A stretch of 12,884 bases of DNA from Bacteroidales bacterium (GCA_023135025.1 JAGLTY010000022.1:1-12884); one strand, 5' to 3'. Positions 1 to 6,454 are shown, counted from the stretch's first letter. Translations and numbers: made by a program. The notes: a model not told the origin generated them from the sequence alone.

Positions 1-22
1 TGACCAACTGAGCTACATCGGC
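1..22 (-). tRNA. 5' end of a tRNA, probably tRNA-Thr (partial)
   Basis: Read on the minus strand, the first 22 bases fit the start of a tRNA: a 7-base acceptor strand GCCGATG, then TA (positions 8-9), the D-stem strand GCTC and a D-loop beginning AGTTGGTCA. The window ends inside the D-loop, so the anticodon is not visible. The identity Thr is inferred from synteny: in Bacteroidota the rpsU-xerC-hpf group is usually followed by a tRNA cluster starting with tRNA-Thr, ahead of tuf. A consensus promoter lies about 45 bases upstream. I am sure it is a tRNA and only moderately sure of the amino acid. Confidence 0.85.
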
Positions 23-65
23 AATCAAAGAACGTCAATGAAATATACCCTCCAAAATCGGTTCG

Positions 66-97
66 CAAATGTATGAATATTTTGAAACTATCACAAA
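66..97 (-). promoter_or_regulatory. Bacteroidota-type promoter for the tRNA (cluster)
   Basis: On the minus strand there is TTTG (97-94), a 20-base spacer and TACATTTG (73-66). This is an exact match to the Bacteroidetes primary-sigma consensus TTTG-N19-21-TAnnTTTG. Transcription should begin near position 59, leaving a leader of about 37 bases before the tRNA 5' end at 22. It lies downstream of the hpf terminator, so the tRNA cluster appears to be transcribed independently. Confidence 0.7.
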
Positions 98-124
98 AAA
101 ATAAGTCTCTTTTTTATATGCCAT

Positions 125-152
125 AAAAAAAGCTGCCGGAGCAGCCTTTTTA
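125..152 (-). terminator. Rho-independent terminator after hpf
   Basis: On the minus strand, GCTGC-TCCG-GCAGC forms a GC-rich 5-bp stem with a tetraloop, flanked by a run of A before it and seven T after it. It starts 16 bases past the hpf stop codon and closes the rpsU-xerC-hpf unit. The flanking A and T runs mean it could also work on the plus strand, but no plus-strand gene ends here. Confidence 0.75.
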
Positions 153-167
153 ACAGGTTTATATGGG

Positions 168-470
168 CTATTTTTTTCTGATTTTCTCCTTTCGTTTCAC
201 AAGTTGCTTCCTCAAAGCGTCGATAGAGAGGTCGGTGGCCTCCTCAAATGTTTTGCACTGTTTCTTCGCAAATACCGACTGCCCTTTCACATCGAGTTTG
301 ATCTCTACAAGCTTGTTCTCTCGATCGGACGTATCCTTATCCAGTCTCAGGAAAATCTCCGCACCCAGAATGTCATCATAAACAGTAGGCAACTTCTTGA
401 CCTTGGTGTCAATGAAACTTAACAGTTTCTCATCTGCGTCAAACCGAATCGAATGCATCTTAATATCCAT
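168..470 (-). CDS. hpf: Ribosome hibernation-promoting factor, short HPF/RaiA family
   Basis: The 100-residue product belongs to the sigma-54 modulation/S30EA (HPF/RaiA) family. These proteins bind the 30S decoding region, block tRNA and mRNA binding, and keep idle ribosomes intact in slow growth. The opening pattern (MDIKMHSIRFDADEKLLSFI) and the basic C-terminal helix (about residues 74-100, ending KRKEKIRKK) fit the short form; the C-terminal dimerisation domain of long HPF is absent. Start choice: Met1 rather than Met5, because a perfect AAGGAGGT lies 4 bases before it. It is the third gene of the rpsU operon, 15 bases after xerC, followed by a terminator. That Shine-Dalgarno is the only one I find among the gene starts in this window, which suggests its translation is controlled differently from its neighbours. 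Confidence 0.93.
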   Translation of the reverse strand: MDIKMHSIRFDADEKLLSFIDTKVKKLPTVYDDILGAEIFLRLDKDTSDRENKLVEIKLDVKGQSVFAKKQCKTFEEATDLSIDALRKQLVKRKEKIRKK

Positions 471-474
471 AAGT

Positions 475-482
475 ACCTCCTT
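475..482 (-). promoter_or_regulatory. Unusually strong Shine-Dalgarno (AAGGAGGT) of hpf
   Basis: In the 15-base gap between xerC and hpf, the minus strand reads AAGGAGGT-ACTT-ATG. This is an 8-base contiguous match to the complement of the 16S rRNA 3' tail, at workable spacing. I compared the bases just upstream of the other eleven gene starts in the window (xerC, rpsU, esterase, HhH protein, symporter, fbaA, tamL-like, methyltransferase, porT-like, purL, SDR) and none has a comparable motif. That absence is normal for Bacteroidia, which makes this site stand out. Confidence 0.85.
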
Positions 483-485
483 CTT

Positions 486-1376
486 TTAGGCCCTTGGGTG
501 GGCCTGGTTATAAATAGACTTTAGTTTCTTATATGTATTATGTGTATATACCTGCGTGGCGGAAAGGTTGGCATGCCCCAGCAGCTCCTTAATGGCATTC
601 AGGTCCGCCCCCCTGTTCAGCATGTGTGTAGCAAATGTGTGCCGGAGCACATGTGGACTCTTCTTATCCAGTGTGGTCACCATGGAGAGATATCTGTTCA
701 CGATCCTGTAGACCAGCTTATCATAAGCCGGTCCTCCCTTCTCAGTAACAATCAGACGATCTGTTGGCTTAAGCGCCACAACTTCTTTGCGTATGATCAG
801 GTAACGCTCCATTGCCACCAATAGCTCCTCATTCAATGGTATGATCCGCTCCTTCCCCCTCTTGCCTGACACCTTCACACTCTTCCCCTCCCTGTTAATA
901 GAACCAGTTGTGAGCCCAATTAGTTCACTCCGACGCATACCGGTCTGGTAGAGCAGATCGAGCACCAAACGGTTCCTGATACCACTAAAATCCTCACCAA
1001 AATCAAATTCATTCAGTAGAAGATCCATTTTCCCCTCCTCCACGAAGGCGGGAACCCTCTTGTTAAGTTTGGGTTTCAAAACCCGCTCCATGGGATTGGA
1101 GTCAAGCAAACCCTCCTTGATAAGGAATTTGCAATATGTACTCAGGGAGGTAAGTTTTCGATGGACCGTTCGTGAACTGTATCCGGAGTCCATTAAAAAA
1201 ACCACCCAGGAACGGATGGTCCTAAAATGCAAATCCACACCCTCATGGTCAGTATCCTGACAGAAAGCATGGAATTGGTTTAAGTCATTTTTGTAAGCTT
1301 TGACGGTATGCGTGGCATACCTCTTCTCGGCCTGCAGGTATCTCAAAAAATCATCAATCCTGGTCATGGGCAGCAT
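486..1376 (-). CDS. xerC: Tyrosine recombinase XerC/XerD type
   Basis: The 296-residue length matches Xer recombinases, which resolve chromosome dimers at dif near the terminus. The N-terminal SAM-like DNA-binding domain covers about residues 5-95 and the catalytic domain about 105-290. All six catalytic positions are visible: R148 (TGMRR), K172 (SGKRGKER), H242 and R245 (HVLRHTF), H268 (LLGHANL) and the nucleophile Y277 (VYTHN). It lies 26 bases after rpsU and 15 before hpf on the same strand, so it is probably cotranscribed. That conserved setting argues for the housekeeping Xer rather than an integrase of a mobile element. The start is Met1 (1376); Met4 (1367) is an alternative and neither has a Shine-Dalgarno. 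Whether it is the XerC or XerD partner cannot be told from sequence alone; xerC follows common usage at this locus. Confidence 0.92.
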   Translation of the reverse strand: MLPMTRIDDFLRYLQAEKRYATHTVKAYKNDLNQFHAFCQDTDHEGVDLHFRTIRSWVVFLMDSGYSSRTVHRKLTSLSTYCKFLIKEGLLDSNPMERVLKPKLNKRVPAFVEEGKMDLLLNEFDFGEDFSGIRNRLVLDLLYQTGMRRSELIGLTTGSINREGKSVKVSGKRGKERIIPLNEELLVAMERYLIIRKEVVALKPTDRLIVTEKGGPAYDKLVYRIVNRYLSMVTTLDKKSPHVLRHTFATHMLNRGADLNAIKELLGHANLSATQVYTHNTYKKLKSIYNQAHPRA

Positions 1377-1402
1377 TTAAAAGCCAGCCAAAATCCCTGG
1401 AT

Positions 1403-1594
1403 TTAATCTTCCTGCTGCTGCAATTGCTGAATATAGATAGCTTTTAGCTTCTGCTGACGCTTGGTAATGGAAGGTTTTATGAATGCCTGACGGCTCCTAA
1501 GTTCCTTTACCACACCGGTCTTTTCAAACTTCCGCTTGAATTTTTTTAAAGCCCTTTCAATATTCTCACCCTCTTTAATGGGAATTACGATCAT
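1403..1594 (-). CDS. rpsU: 30S ribosomal protein bS21
   Basis: The 63-residue basic protein opens MIVIPIKEGENIERALKKFK and contains FEKTGVVKELRSRQ, typical of bS21 in Bacteroidota. bS21 sits near the 3' end of 16S rRNA. In Flavobacterium johnsoniae, bS21 with bS18 and bS6 sequesters the anti-Shine-Dalgarno, explaining why this class mostly does without Shine-Dalgarno sequences. From memory a tyrosine near position 54 is involved, and Y54 is present here (KAIYIQQ). It is the first gene of rpsU-xerC-hpf, with a consensus promoter 27-58 bases upstream. Its own start (AACTGATTGAA-ATG) has no Shine-Dalgarno, unlike what has been described for rpsU in some relatives. Confidence 0.96.
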   Translation of the reverse strand: MIVIPIKEGENIERALKKFKRKFEKTGVVKELRSRQAFIKPSITKRQQKLKAIYIQQLQQQED

Positions 1595-1620
1595 TTCAAT
1601 CAGTTTTAAATTTCGAGCCG

Positions 1621-1651
1621 CAAAGTTAGATATTCATATCTTAATATTCAA
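1621..1651 (-). promoter_or_regulatory. Promoter of the rpsU-xerC-hpf operon
   Basis: On the minus strand there is TTG (1651-1649), a 20-base spacer and TAACTTTG (1628-1621), a full match to the TAnnTTTG -7 box and a good match to the -33 box. The -7 box lies 26 bases before the rpsU ATG, giving a short 5' leader of roughly 20 bases. Confidence 0.68.
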
Positions 1652-1786
1652 CTAAACCCGGCAAATTTTTTAAGGATTGAAAATGATTACAGCAATAATT
1701 ATATAATTAATCCAGAAATTTTGACAAATCATTCGTTCCAGATAAATATATACAAAAAAGAGGTGCGAGGCAATAATTAAACTGAA

Positions 1787-1817
1787 TTGATTTCTATGCG
1801 CATAGATTGTAACTTGT
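1787..1817 (+). promoter_or_regulatory. Candidate promoter of the esterase-family gene
   Basis: TTG (1787-1789), a 20-base spacer and TAACTTGT (1810-1817) resemble the Bacteroidetes promoter, though the -7 box is imperfect against TAnnTTTG. The predicted start, near 1823, leaves about 28 bases before the ATG at 1852. Two palindromes overlap it (1793-1806 and 1808-1821), so it could be repressible. A weak -7 box is common where a regulator is involved. Confidence 0.45.
1793..1806. promoter_or_regulatory. Perfect 14-bp palindrome, candidate operator 1
   Basis: TCTATGCGCATAGA equals its own reverse complement across all 14 bases. It sits inside the -33/-7 spacer of the predicted promoter for the esterase-family gene. 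The regulator is not identifiable; no regulator gene is adjacent. Confidence 0.5.
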
Positions 1818-1821
1818 TACA
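1808..1821. promoter_or_regulatory. Inverted repeat TGTAAC-TT-GTTACA, candidate operator 2
   Basis: Two perfect 6-base half sites are separated by TT. The repeat begins one base after the first palindrome and overlaps the predicted -7 box and early transcribed region. The half sites differ from those of the first palindrome, so the two may bind different proteins, or only one may be functional. Confidence 0.5.
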
Positions 1822-1851
1822 GTTATTCCATAGCAACATATCTATACAATC

Positions 1852-3177
1852 ATGAGCAAAATATACATCTGCCTGTTGCTGTTTCTGACTGTTTTCTCCT
1901 GTACAAAAAATCCAGAGGAACTCAACCTGGACCCTGAGACCAAAGCGCTAGTGGATATCCTTCAGGATGAATTGTTGCCCCTTACTACGGATCCGCTGAA
2001 CTGGGAAGATCAGGATCTGCGGTGGCTGGATCCCCTGGCCGAAAAATCTGTGGTTGCACTGGGCGAATCCACCCATGGAACAGCGGAGTTCTTTAACGCC
2101 AAACACAGGATATTCAGGTATCTGGTGGAGAGCCACGGGTTCAAAGTATTTGCTTTTGAAGCTGATTTTGGAGAGTCCGTTTTTATAGATGAAGCGGTTC
2201 AGCAAGGCAGCGCTGCCGAAATAGATGCCCTGATGAGGTCCAAAATGCACTTCTGGACCTGGAAAACCGAAGAGGTAAAGGATCTGCTGGAGTGGATGTG
2301 CAATTATAACCTGGGGAAACCTGAGGAGGAGAAGGTCCACTATATGGGAGTGGATTGTCAGTTCAATACCTATCATCCTGAAATGGCAATGGATTATCTG
2401 AGAAGCACCGGCATCCCGTTCCAGGCTTATGCCGACAGTATACTTCAGGTGGCCCGGACAGCTTCTGAACAAAGTTTTGAATCCTACAGTTCCGAATCCT
2501 TTGATACATATCTCCGGAAGCTTGAAGCACTGCAGGATTCAATGACTGTATATAAAGATGATATGATCGGAGCATCTTCTGAACAGGAGTACCAGTTGCA
2601 GGCAAGGATCGTGGAGGTCATCATGCAGGTATCCGAGGTTAGATTTTACTCGCAGACACAACAATCCTCCATCAATTACCGGGACAAATACATGGCTGAA
2701 AATACAGCATGGTTGCTGGACTATTTCGAGGATGAAAAAATCGTTGTCTGGGCGCATAATTTTCATATTTCAAATATGGAATATGGAGTTACAGGTAGCA
2801 TGGGAAATTACCTGACCTATCAACTGGGGGATCAATATTCCACCATTGGATTTCTCTTTTCGCATGGAACACTGACTGCAGTGGGGATGGAAGGAGAGAA
2901 TTATACGGAGTTGGGAACACAAACCCTGGATACCATTCCCAAAGAGAATTCCCTGAACGCCATTATGTCCTATACGGGTGAACCTGCCTTTTCCATCGAA
3001 CTTGAGACACTCCGGAACTACCTCGGTTGGTTCAATGCATTCAACAGGGGTATGGAATATTTCCAGATGGGAGCAGTCTATAATAACCGTCCAGAAGACT
3101 ATTACTCTACCTTCGATCCGGACCTGTTCCACTTCATCATCTACTTTGACAAATCGACAGCTTCAAAATTGCTATAG
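1852..3177 (+). CDS. Erythromycin-esterase-family lipoprotein
   Basis: The 441-residue protein starts with a lipoprotein signal peptide (lipobox TVFSC, acyl Cys17), so it should be membrane-anchored, in the periplasm or on the surface. Family signatures appear in order: GESTHG (E72, H75) at 71-76, AFEADFGES around E103, RDKYMAENT at 277-285, and WAHNFHISN (H302, H305) at 300-308. In EreA/EreB/EreC, equivalent His, Glu and Arg residues activate water to open the macrolide lactone ring, so the enzyme looks catalytically intact. The family is broad and many members are not resistance enzymes; the natural substrate here is unknown. Genomic context (single gene, divergent from rpsU, no mobile element) does not suggest an acquired resistance gene. 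The residues after Cys17 (TKNPEE) only weakly resemble a Bacteroidota surface-export signal. Its stop codon overlaps the convergent gene. Confidence 0.85.
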   Translation: MSKIYICLLLFLTVFSCTKNPEELNLDPETKALVDILQDELLPLTTDPLNWEDQDLRWLDPLAEKSVVALGESTHGTAEFFNAKHRIFRYLVESHGFKVFAFEADFGESVFIDEAVQQGSAAEIDALMRSKMHFWTWKTEEVKDLLEWMCNYNLGKPEEEKVHYMGVDCQFNTYHPEMAMDYLRSTGIPFQAYADSILQVARTASEQSFESYSSESFDTYLRKLEALQDSMTVYKDDMIGASSEQEYQLQARIVEVIMQVSEVRFYSQTQQSSINYRDKYMAENTAWLLDYFEDEKIVVWAHNFHISNMEYGVTGSMGNYLTYQLGDQYSTIGFLFSHGTLTAVGMEGENYTELGTQTLDTIPKENSLNAIMSYTGEPAFSIELETLRNYLGWFNAFNRGMEYFQMGAVYNNRPEDYYSTFDPDLFHFIIYFDKSTASKLL

Positions 3178-3867
3178 GTCGAGATAAGGCAATACCCTTT
3201 GCAGGACTGAATCAGGAAGAATAAAATTTTCCTGCAATTCCTTGGGTGATTCAATGGTCCCTTTAAAGTCACGGTAGTTCACAATGGCCTTCACATCTTC
3301 CAGTTCTAAGTAAGGGTGCCTTAGCAACTCCCTGAAAGAGGCACTGTCTAATTGGATTTTCCGGATGGCAGCTGTATCAACATAAATCTTATCCCGGATC
3401 AGACCCAGGGTTTCATCCGGCATACCATAAACCTCTCCCAGCTGCTCCACCCTGAAAAATCCCCCCAGCAAATTCCTGTATTTTATAATACGCCCGGCAT
3501 AAACGGGTCCGATACCGGGAAGGGGAAGCAGTTGTGCCGAATCGGCCCGGTTGATATCAATGGGCAGAGCAGAATTTCTTCTCTTGTCCGGATAGGTATA
3601 TGGAATGGCATGACCGGAGTTACCTGTTACTTTCCGCCTGATGCTATCGCTCCGGACCCTTTGAAGAGAGTCGGCCCGTGCAAAGGATGCCATGATCATT
3701 CTGGCCTCCTGCTCAAATTTCTCCATACCTTCAGGTTCCCGGTCAGGAAGAAGCTGAACTGTGATCCTGAAAAGCAGGGAGAGAATCAGCAACAGGGAAA
3801 GAAGAATCAGGGCCCGCTGCTCACCACGGGGAAGCAGATAAAACTCTCTGTATAGACGTCTGGACAT
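3172..3867 (-). CDS. Membrane-anchored helix-hairpin-helix protein, ComEA-like
   Basis: The product has 231 residues. A basic N-terminus (MSRRLYREF) is followed by one transmembrane segment at about 19-40, which should place the rest in the periplasm. A charged linker follows, then two tandem helix-hairpin-helix units. The first (about 103-165) has the classic INRADSAQLLPLPGIGPVYA, where GIG is the DNA-backbone-binding hairpin. The second (about 171-230) repeats the pattern (LDSASFRELLRHP, AIVNYRDFKG) but has lost the glycine hairpin. In Gram-negative bacteria such proteins (ComEA) bind incoming double-stranded DNA during natural transformation; that role is inferred and no other com gene is visible. 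It is the last gene of the fbaA operon, 30 bases after the symporter. Its final 6 bases overlap the end of the convergent esterase-family gene. Confidence 0.8.
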   Translation of the reverse strand: MSRRLYREFYLLPRGEQRALILLSLLLILSLLFRITVQLLPDREPEGMEKFEQEARMIMASFARADSLQRVRSDSIRRKVTGNSGHAIPYTYPDKRRNSALPIDINRADSAQLLPLPGIGPVYAGRIIKYRNLLGGFFRVEQLGEVYGMPDETLGLIRDKIYVDTAAIRKIQLDSASFRELLRHPYLELEDVKAIVNYRDFKGTIESPKELQENFILPDSVLQRVLPYLDL

Positions 3868-3878
3868 TTAAGGGTTGA

Positions 3879-3895
3879 TGTGGCATATTGCCACA
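3879..3895. repeat. Perfect hairpin between symporter and HhH genes
   Basis: TGTGGCA-TAT-TGCCACA is a perfect 7-bp inverted repeat with a 3-base loop. It nearly fills the 30-base gap between the symporter stop (3898) and the HhH-protein start (3867). No T run follows on the minus strand, so it is not a standard terminator. It could stabilise or process the upstream mRNA, or lower translation of the last gene, whose ATG is 11 bases further on. Confidence 0.55.
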
Positions 3896-3897
3896 AA

Positions 3898-5289
3898 TCA
3901 CCCGATGGAAGGAAAAAGGGTAATGACCTTGCTGTAGACGCCCAGGGCGAAAAGAAATGCAATGGACAGGGGTGCCACAAATTTCACCAGGAACATGAAA
4001 AGCTTATAGTATCCGATCTTGTATAATCCATCACTGGAAAGCTCCTTAATGGATTTATCCCTTGAAAAGAACCATCCAATAAAGAGCACGATGAAGAATC
4101 CTCCCAGAGGAAGCATAAGGTCCGGTGAAGAATTGAAAAAGCCAAAAACATCGGATGAAACTGTACAAAGAATTCCAAGGAATCCAACAGAGATCATCGA
4201 GAGGATGGTGGCCTTTTTACGCGACATGTTCAGCTGCTCTGAAAAATAGGCTACAATCACTTCCAGCATTGATATGGTGGATGTGATGGCAGCAAAGCAG
4301 AGCAACAGGAAAAACATAAATGCCCAGATCAATCCACCCGCCATATTCTGAAAGATTACAGGCAGGGTCTTATAGACCAGTTCAGGGCCCTCACCCGGAT
4401 CAATTCCAAAGGCAAATACAGCCGGGAAGATGGCGATCCCGGCAATAATGGCAACAATTGTATCAGCAGCAACCACACTTACAGCTGTACCGGCAAGATT
4501 CTCCTTCTTCTTAATGTAGGAACCATAAGTGATCAGTGTACCCATCCCAATGGAGAGCGAGAAAAAAGCCTGCCCCAGAGCTTCAAGAATGATCCGAAAC
4601 GGTTCATCTTTGATCTGGGTAAAATCAGGTTTAAACAGGAAAACCAATCCCTCTCTGCCCCCTTCCAGTGTGACAGACCTTACCACCAGGATCAATAGTA
4701 AAACCAGGAATATGGGCATCAGAATCTTGGCCCACTTTTCAATTCCATTCTTCACACCCGAGATAACAATATATCCTGTGAGTAACATCATCACCACAAA
4801 CCAGATAATGGGCCTCCAGATATCTGATGTGAATGATTCATAATGATTGCTGAAAAACTGCGTCAGAGCTGCATTGTCCATGGACGCAAACCCAAACTTT
4901 TCGGGAAATAATATCCACCTGACGGACTGGACCACATATTCCAATGTCCAGCCTGCAACAACCGTATAGAAAGCAAATATGATGAAGACGGAAACAACGC
5001 CCAGCATACCAACCAGATGCCACTTCTTTCCCGGAGCGATTTTTTTAAATGCGCCCACAGGATTTAGCTGGGCAGATCGACCGATTACGAATTCGGACAT
5101 CATCACCGGAATCCCTATGGCTGCAACAAAAAGTAGATAGACCAGCAGAAAAGCTCCTCCCCCATTTTGCCCGACCACATACGGAAACCGCCAGATGTTG
5201 CCTAACCCGATGGCAGATCCTGCCAATGCTGCCAGGACCCCAAACTTGCTGCTAAAACTGTCTCGTTCTCCGTTTCCGCCCTGCAACAT
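3898..5289 (-). CDS. Sodium-dependent transporter, NSS (SNF) family
   Basis: This 463-residue inner-membrane protein belongs to the neurotransmitter:sodium symporter family (LeuT, MhsT, Tyt1), which couples Na+ to uptake of amino acids or related solutes. The TM1 signature GSAIGLGNIWRFPY is at 24-37, with N31 matching LeuT N27 of sodium site 1. TM6 GQAFFSLSIGMG is at 239-250, with S244 where LeuT has T254. TM8 has AAITST at 333-338, with T336 and S337 matching the sodium-2 ligands T354 and S355. An aromatic residue at Y108 lies where LeuT has its substrate-contacting tyrosine. The length fits the bacterial members that lack a twelfth helix. The start is 10 bases after the fbaA stop, so it is cotranscribed with it. 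The substrate cannot be read from the sequence; an amino acid is likely. Confidence 0.92.
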   Translation of the reverse strand: MLQGGNGERDSFSSKFGVLAALAGSAIGLGNIWRFPYVVGQNGGGAFLLVYLLFVAAIGIPVMMSEFVIGRSAQLNPVGAFKKIAPGKKWHLVGMLGVVSVFIIFAFYTVVAGWTLEYVVQSVRWILFPEKFGFASMDNAALTQFFSNHYESFTSDIWRPIIWFVVMMLLTGYIVISGVKNGIEKWAKILMPIFLVLLLILVVRSVTLEGGREGLVFLFKPDFTQIKDEPFRIILEALGQAFFSLSIGMGTLITYGSYIKKKENLAGTAVSVVAADTIVAIIAGIAIFPAVFAFGIDPGEGPELVYKTLPVIFQNMAGGLIWAFMFFLLLCFAAITSTISMLEVIVAYFSEQLNMSRKKATILSMISVGFLGILCTVSSDVFGFFNSSPDLMLPLGGFFIVLFIGWFFSRDKSIKELSSDGLYKIGYYKLFMFLVKFVAPLSIAFLFALGVYSKVITLFPSIG

Positions 5290-5299
5290 CCTGATAGTA

Positions 5300-6379
5300 T
5301 TAAAGCCTGTCGATGCAGTTCAGATCCTCAAAAGCCACTTTCATACGTTCGATCAGTGACTTTTCACCCTCCCTGAGCCAGGCCCTGGGATCATAAAACT
5401 TCTTATTGGGCTTATCTTCACCATCAGGATTTCCAATCTGTCCCTGCAGGTAATCATGATTTTTGGCTTCAAAAGCACGAACGCCATCCCATGTGGCCCA
5501 CTGGGTATCCGTATCGATGTTCATCTTGATCACACCATAACCGATGGCCTCACGAATCTCCTCCCGGGTTGATCCTGAACCTCCATGGAAAACAAAGTAA
5601 AGGGGCTTCTTGTCCAGTCCGTACTTCTCCTCAACAAATTTTTGTGAATTATCAAGAATCTTAGGAGTCAGCTTTACATTACCAGGCTTGTATACTCCGT
5701 GTACATTTCCAAAAGATGCAGCGATGGTGAAGTTGGGGCTCACTTTGGAGAGCTCTTCGTAGGCATAAGCCACATCTTCGGGCTGTGTGTAGAGCAGTGA
5801 ATTGTCCATACCGGTATTATCCACACCATCCTCTTCTCCACCGGTACAACCCAGTTCGATCTCCAGGGTCATACCCATCTTGCTCATGCGCTCCAGATAT
5901 TTTTTACAGGTTGCTATATTCTCTTCAAGAGGCTCCTCGGAGAGATCAAGCATATGGGAAGTGAAGAGTGGTTTTCCATATTTTTCAAAATGTCTTTCAC
6001 CTGCATCCAGCAGACCGTCGATCCATGGCAATAATTTTTTTGCTGCATGGTCGGTGTGAAGAATTACAGCAACGCCATACTCTTCAGCCATATAGTGCAC
6101 ATGTTTTGCACCACTGACAGCACCGGCTATGGCCGCCTTCTGGTTCTCATTGGAAAGTCCTTTTCCTGCAAAGAAAACCGCTCCGCCATTGGAAAACTGG
6201 ATCATTACCGGCGAGTTAACCACTTTTGCCGATTCAATAACTGCATTCACAGAGTTGGTTCCCACCACATTTACGGCAGGAATGGCATATTCATTCTGCT
6301 TGGCAATGTCAAGCACCTTCTGTACATCTTTACCCGTTACAACACCGGGTTTTACAACGTCTAAAATCTTTGTGGACAT
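5300..6379 (-). CDS. fbaA: Class II fructose-bisphosphate aldolase
   Basis: The product splits fructose 1,6-bisphosphate into DHAP and glyceraldehyde 3-phosphate in glycolysis, and does the reverse in gluconeogenesis, in the cytoplasm. At 359 residues it has the same length as E. coli FbaA and aligns with it without obvious gaps by eye. Expected zinc and active-site residues are present: D110 and H111 (ILHTDHAAKK), E175 (LEIELGCTGGEEDG), H227 (GNVHGVYKPGN), H265 (FHGGSGS), and N287 and D289 (KMNIDTDTQW). This marks it as the type A class II enzyme rather than the shorter GatY/KbaY-like type. It is the first gene of a three-gene minus-strand operon with the symporter and the HhH protein. A good promoter lies in the 75-base gap upstream. 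The start has no Shine-Dalgarno. Confidence 0.97.
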   Translation of the reverse strand: MSTKILDVVKPGVVTGKDVQKVLDIAKQNEYAIPAVNVVGTNSVNAVIESAKVVNSPVMIQFSNGGAVFFAGKGLSNENQKAAIAGAVSGAKHVHYMAEEYGVAVILHTDHAAKKLLPWIDGLLDAGERHFEKYGKPLFTSHMLDLSEEPLEENIATCKKYLERMSKMGMTLEIELGCTGGEEDGVDNTGMDNSLLYTQPEDVAYAYEELSKVSPNFTIAASFGNVHGVYKPGNVKLTPKILDNSQKFVEEKYGLDKKPLYFVFHGGSGSTREEIREAIGYGVIKMNIDTDTQWATWDGVRAFEAKNHDYLQGQIGNPDGEDKPNKKFYDPRAWLREGEKSLIERMKVAFEDLNCIDRL

Positions 6380-6419
6380 GATAATATTTATTAGATAAAT
6401 TGGGTTTGAAATGAGCGAA

Positions 6420-6449
6420 CAAAATTAGAATAAATTCTGGTAAAATCAA
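6420..6449 (-). promoter_or_regulatory. Promoter of the fbaA operon
   Basis: On the minus strand there is TTG (6449-6447), a 19-base spacer and TAATTTTG (6427-6420), a full match to TAnnTTTG. It lies between the stop of the TamL-like gene (6455) and the fbaA ATG (6379), giving a leader of about 33 AT-rich bases. No terminator hairpin separates it from the upstream gene, so some read-through from that gene is possible. Confidence 0.62.
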
Positions 6450-6454
6450 CAGGA

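Noticed and set aside
486..1376. Tyrosine recombinase as the integrase of a mobile element
   Set aside because: Its place between rpsU and hpf, Xer-like length and sequence, and the absence of att repeats or cargo genes point to the housekeeping Xer protein. The nearby tRNA is part of the conserved core order.
1948..2472. 174-codon open frame on the minus strand
   Set aside because: Antisense to the esterase-family gene, whose catalytic motifs settle the coding strand.
1852..3177. Acquired macrolide-resistance gene
   Set aside because: The family is wide, the protein is a lipoprotein, and no transposon, integron or composition break surrounds it. A resistance role is not supported.
3352..3855. 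167-codon open frame on the plus strand
   Set aside because: Antisense to the helix-hairpin-helix gene, which has clear domains; no family features.
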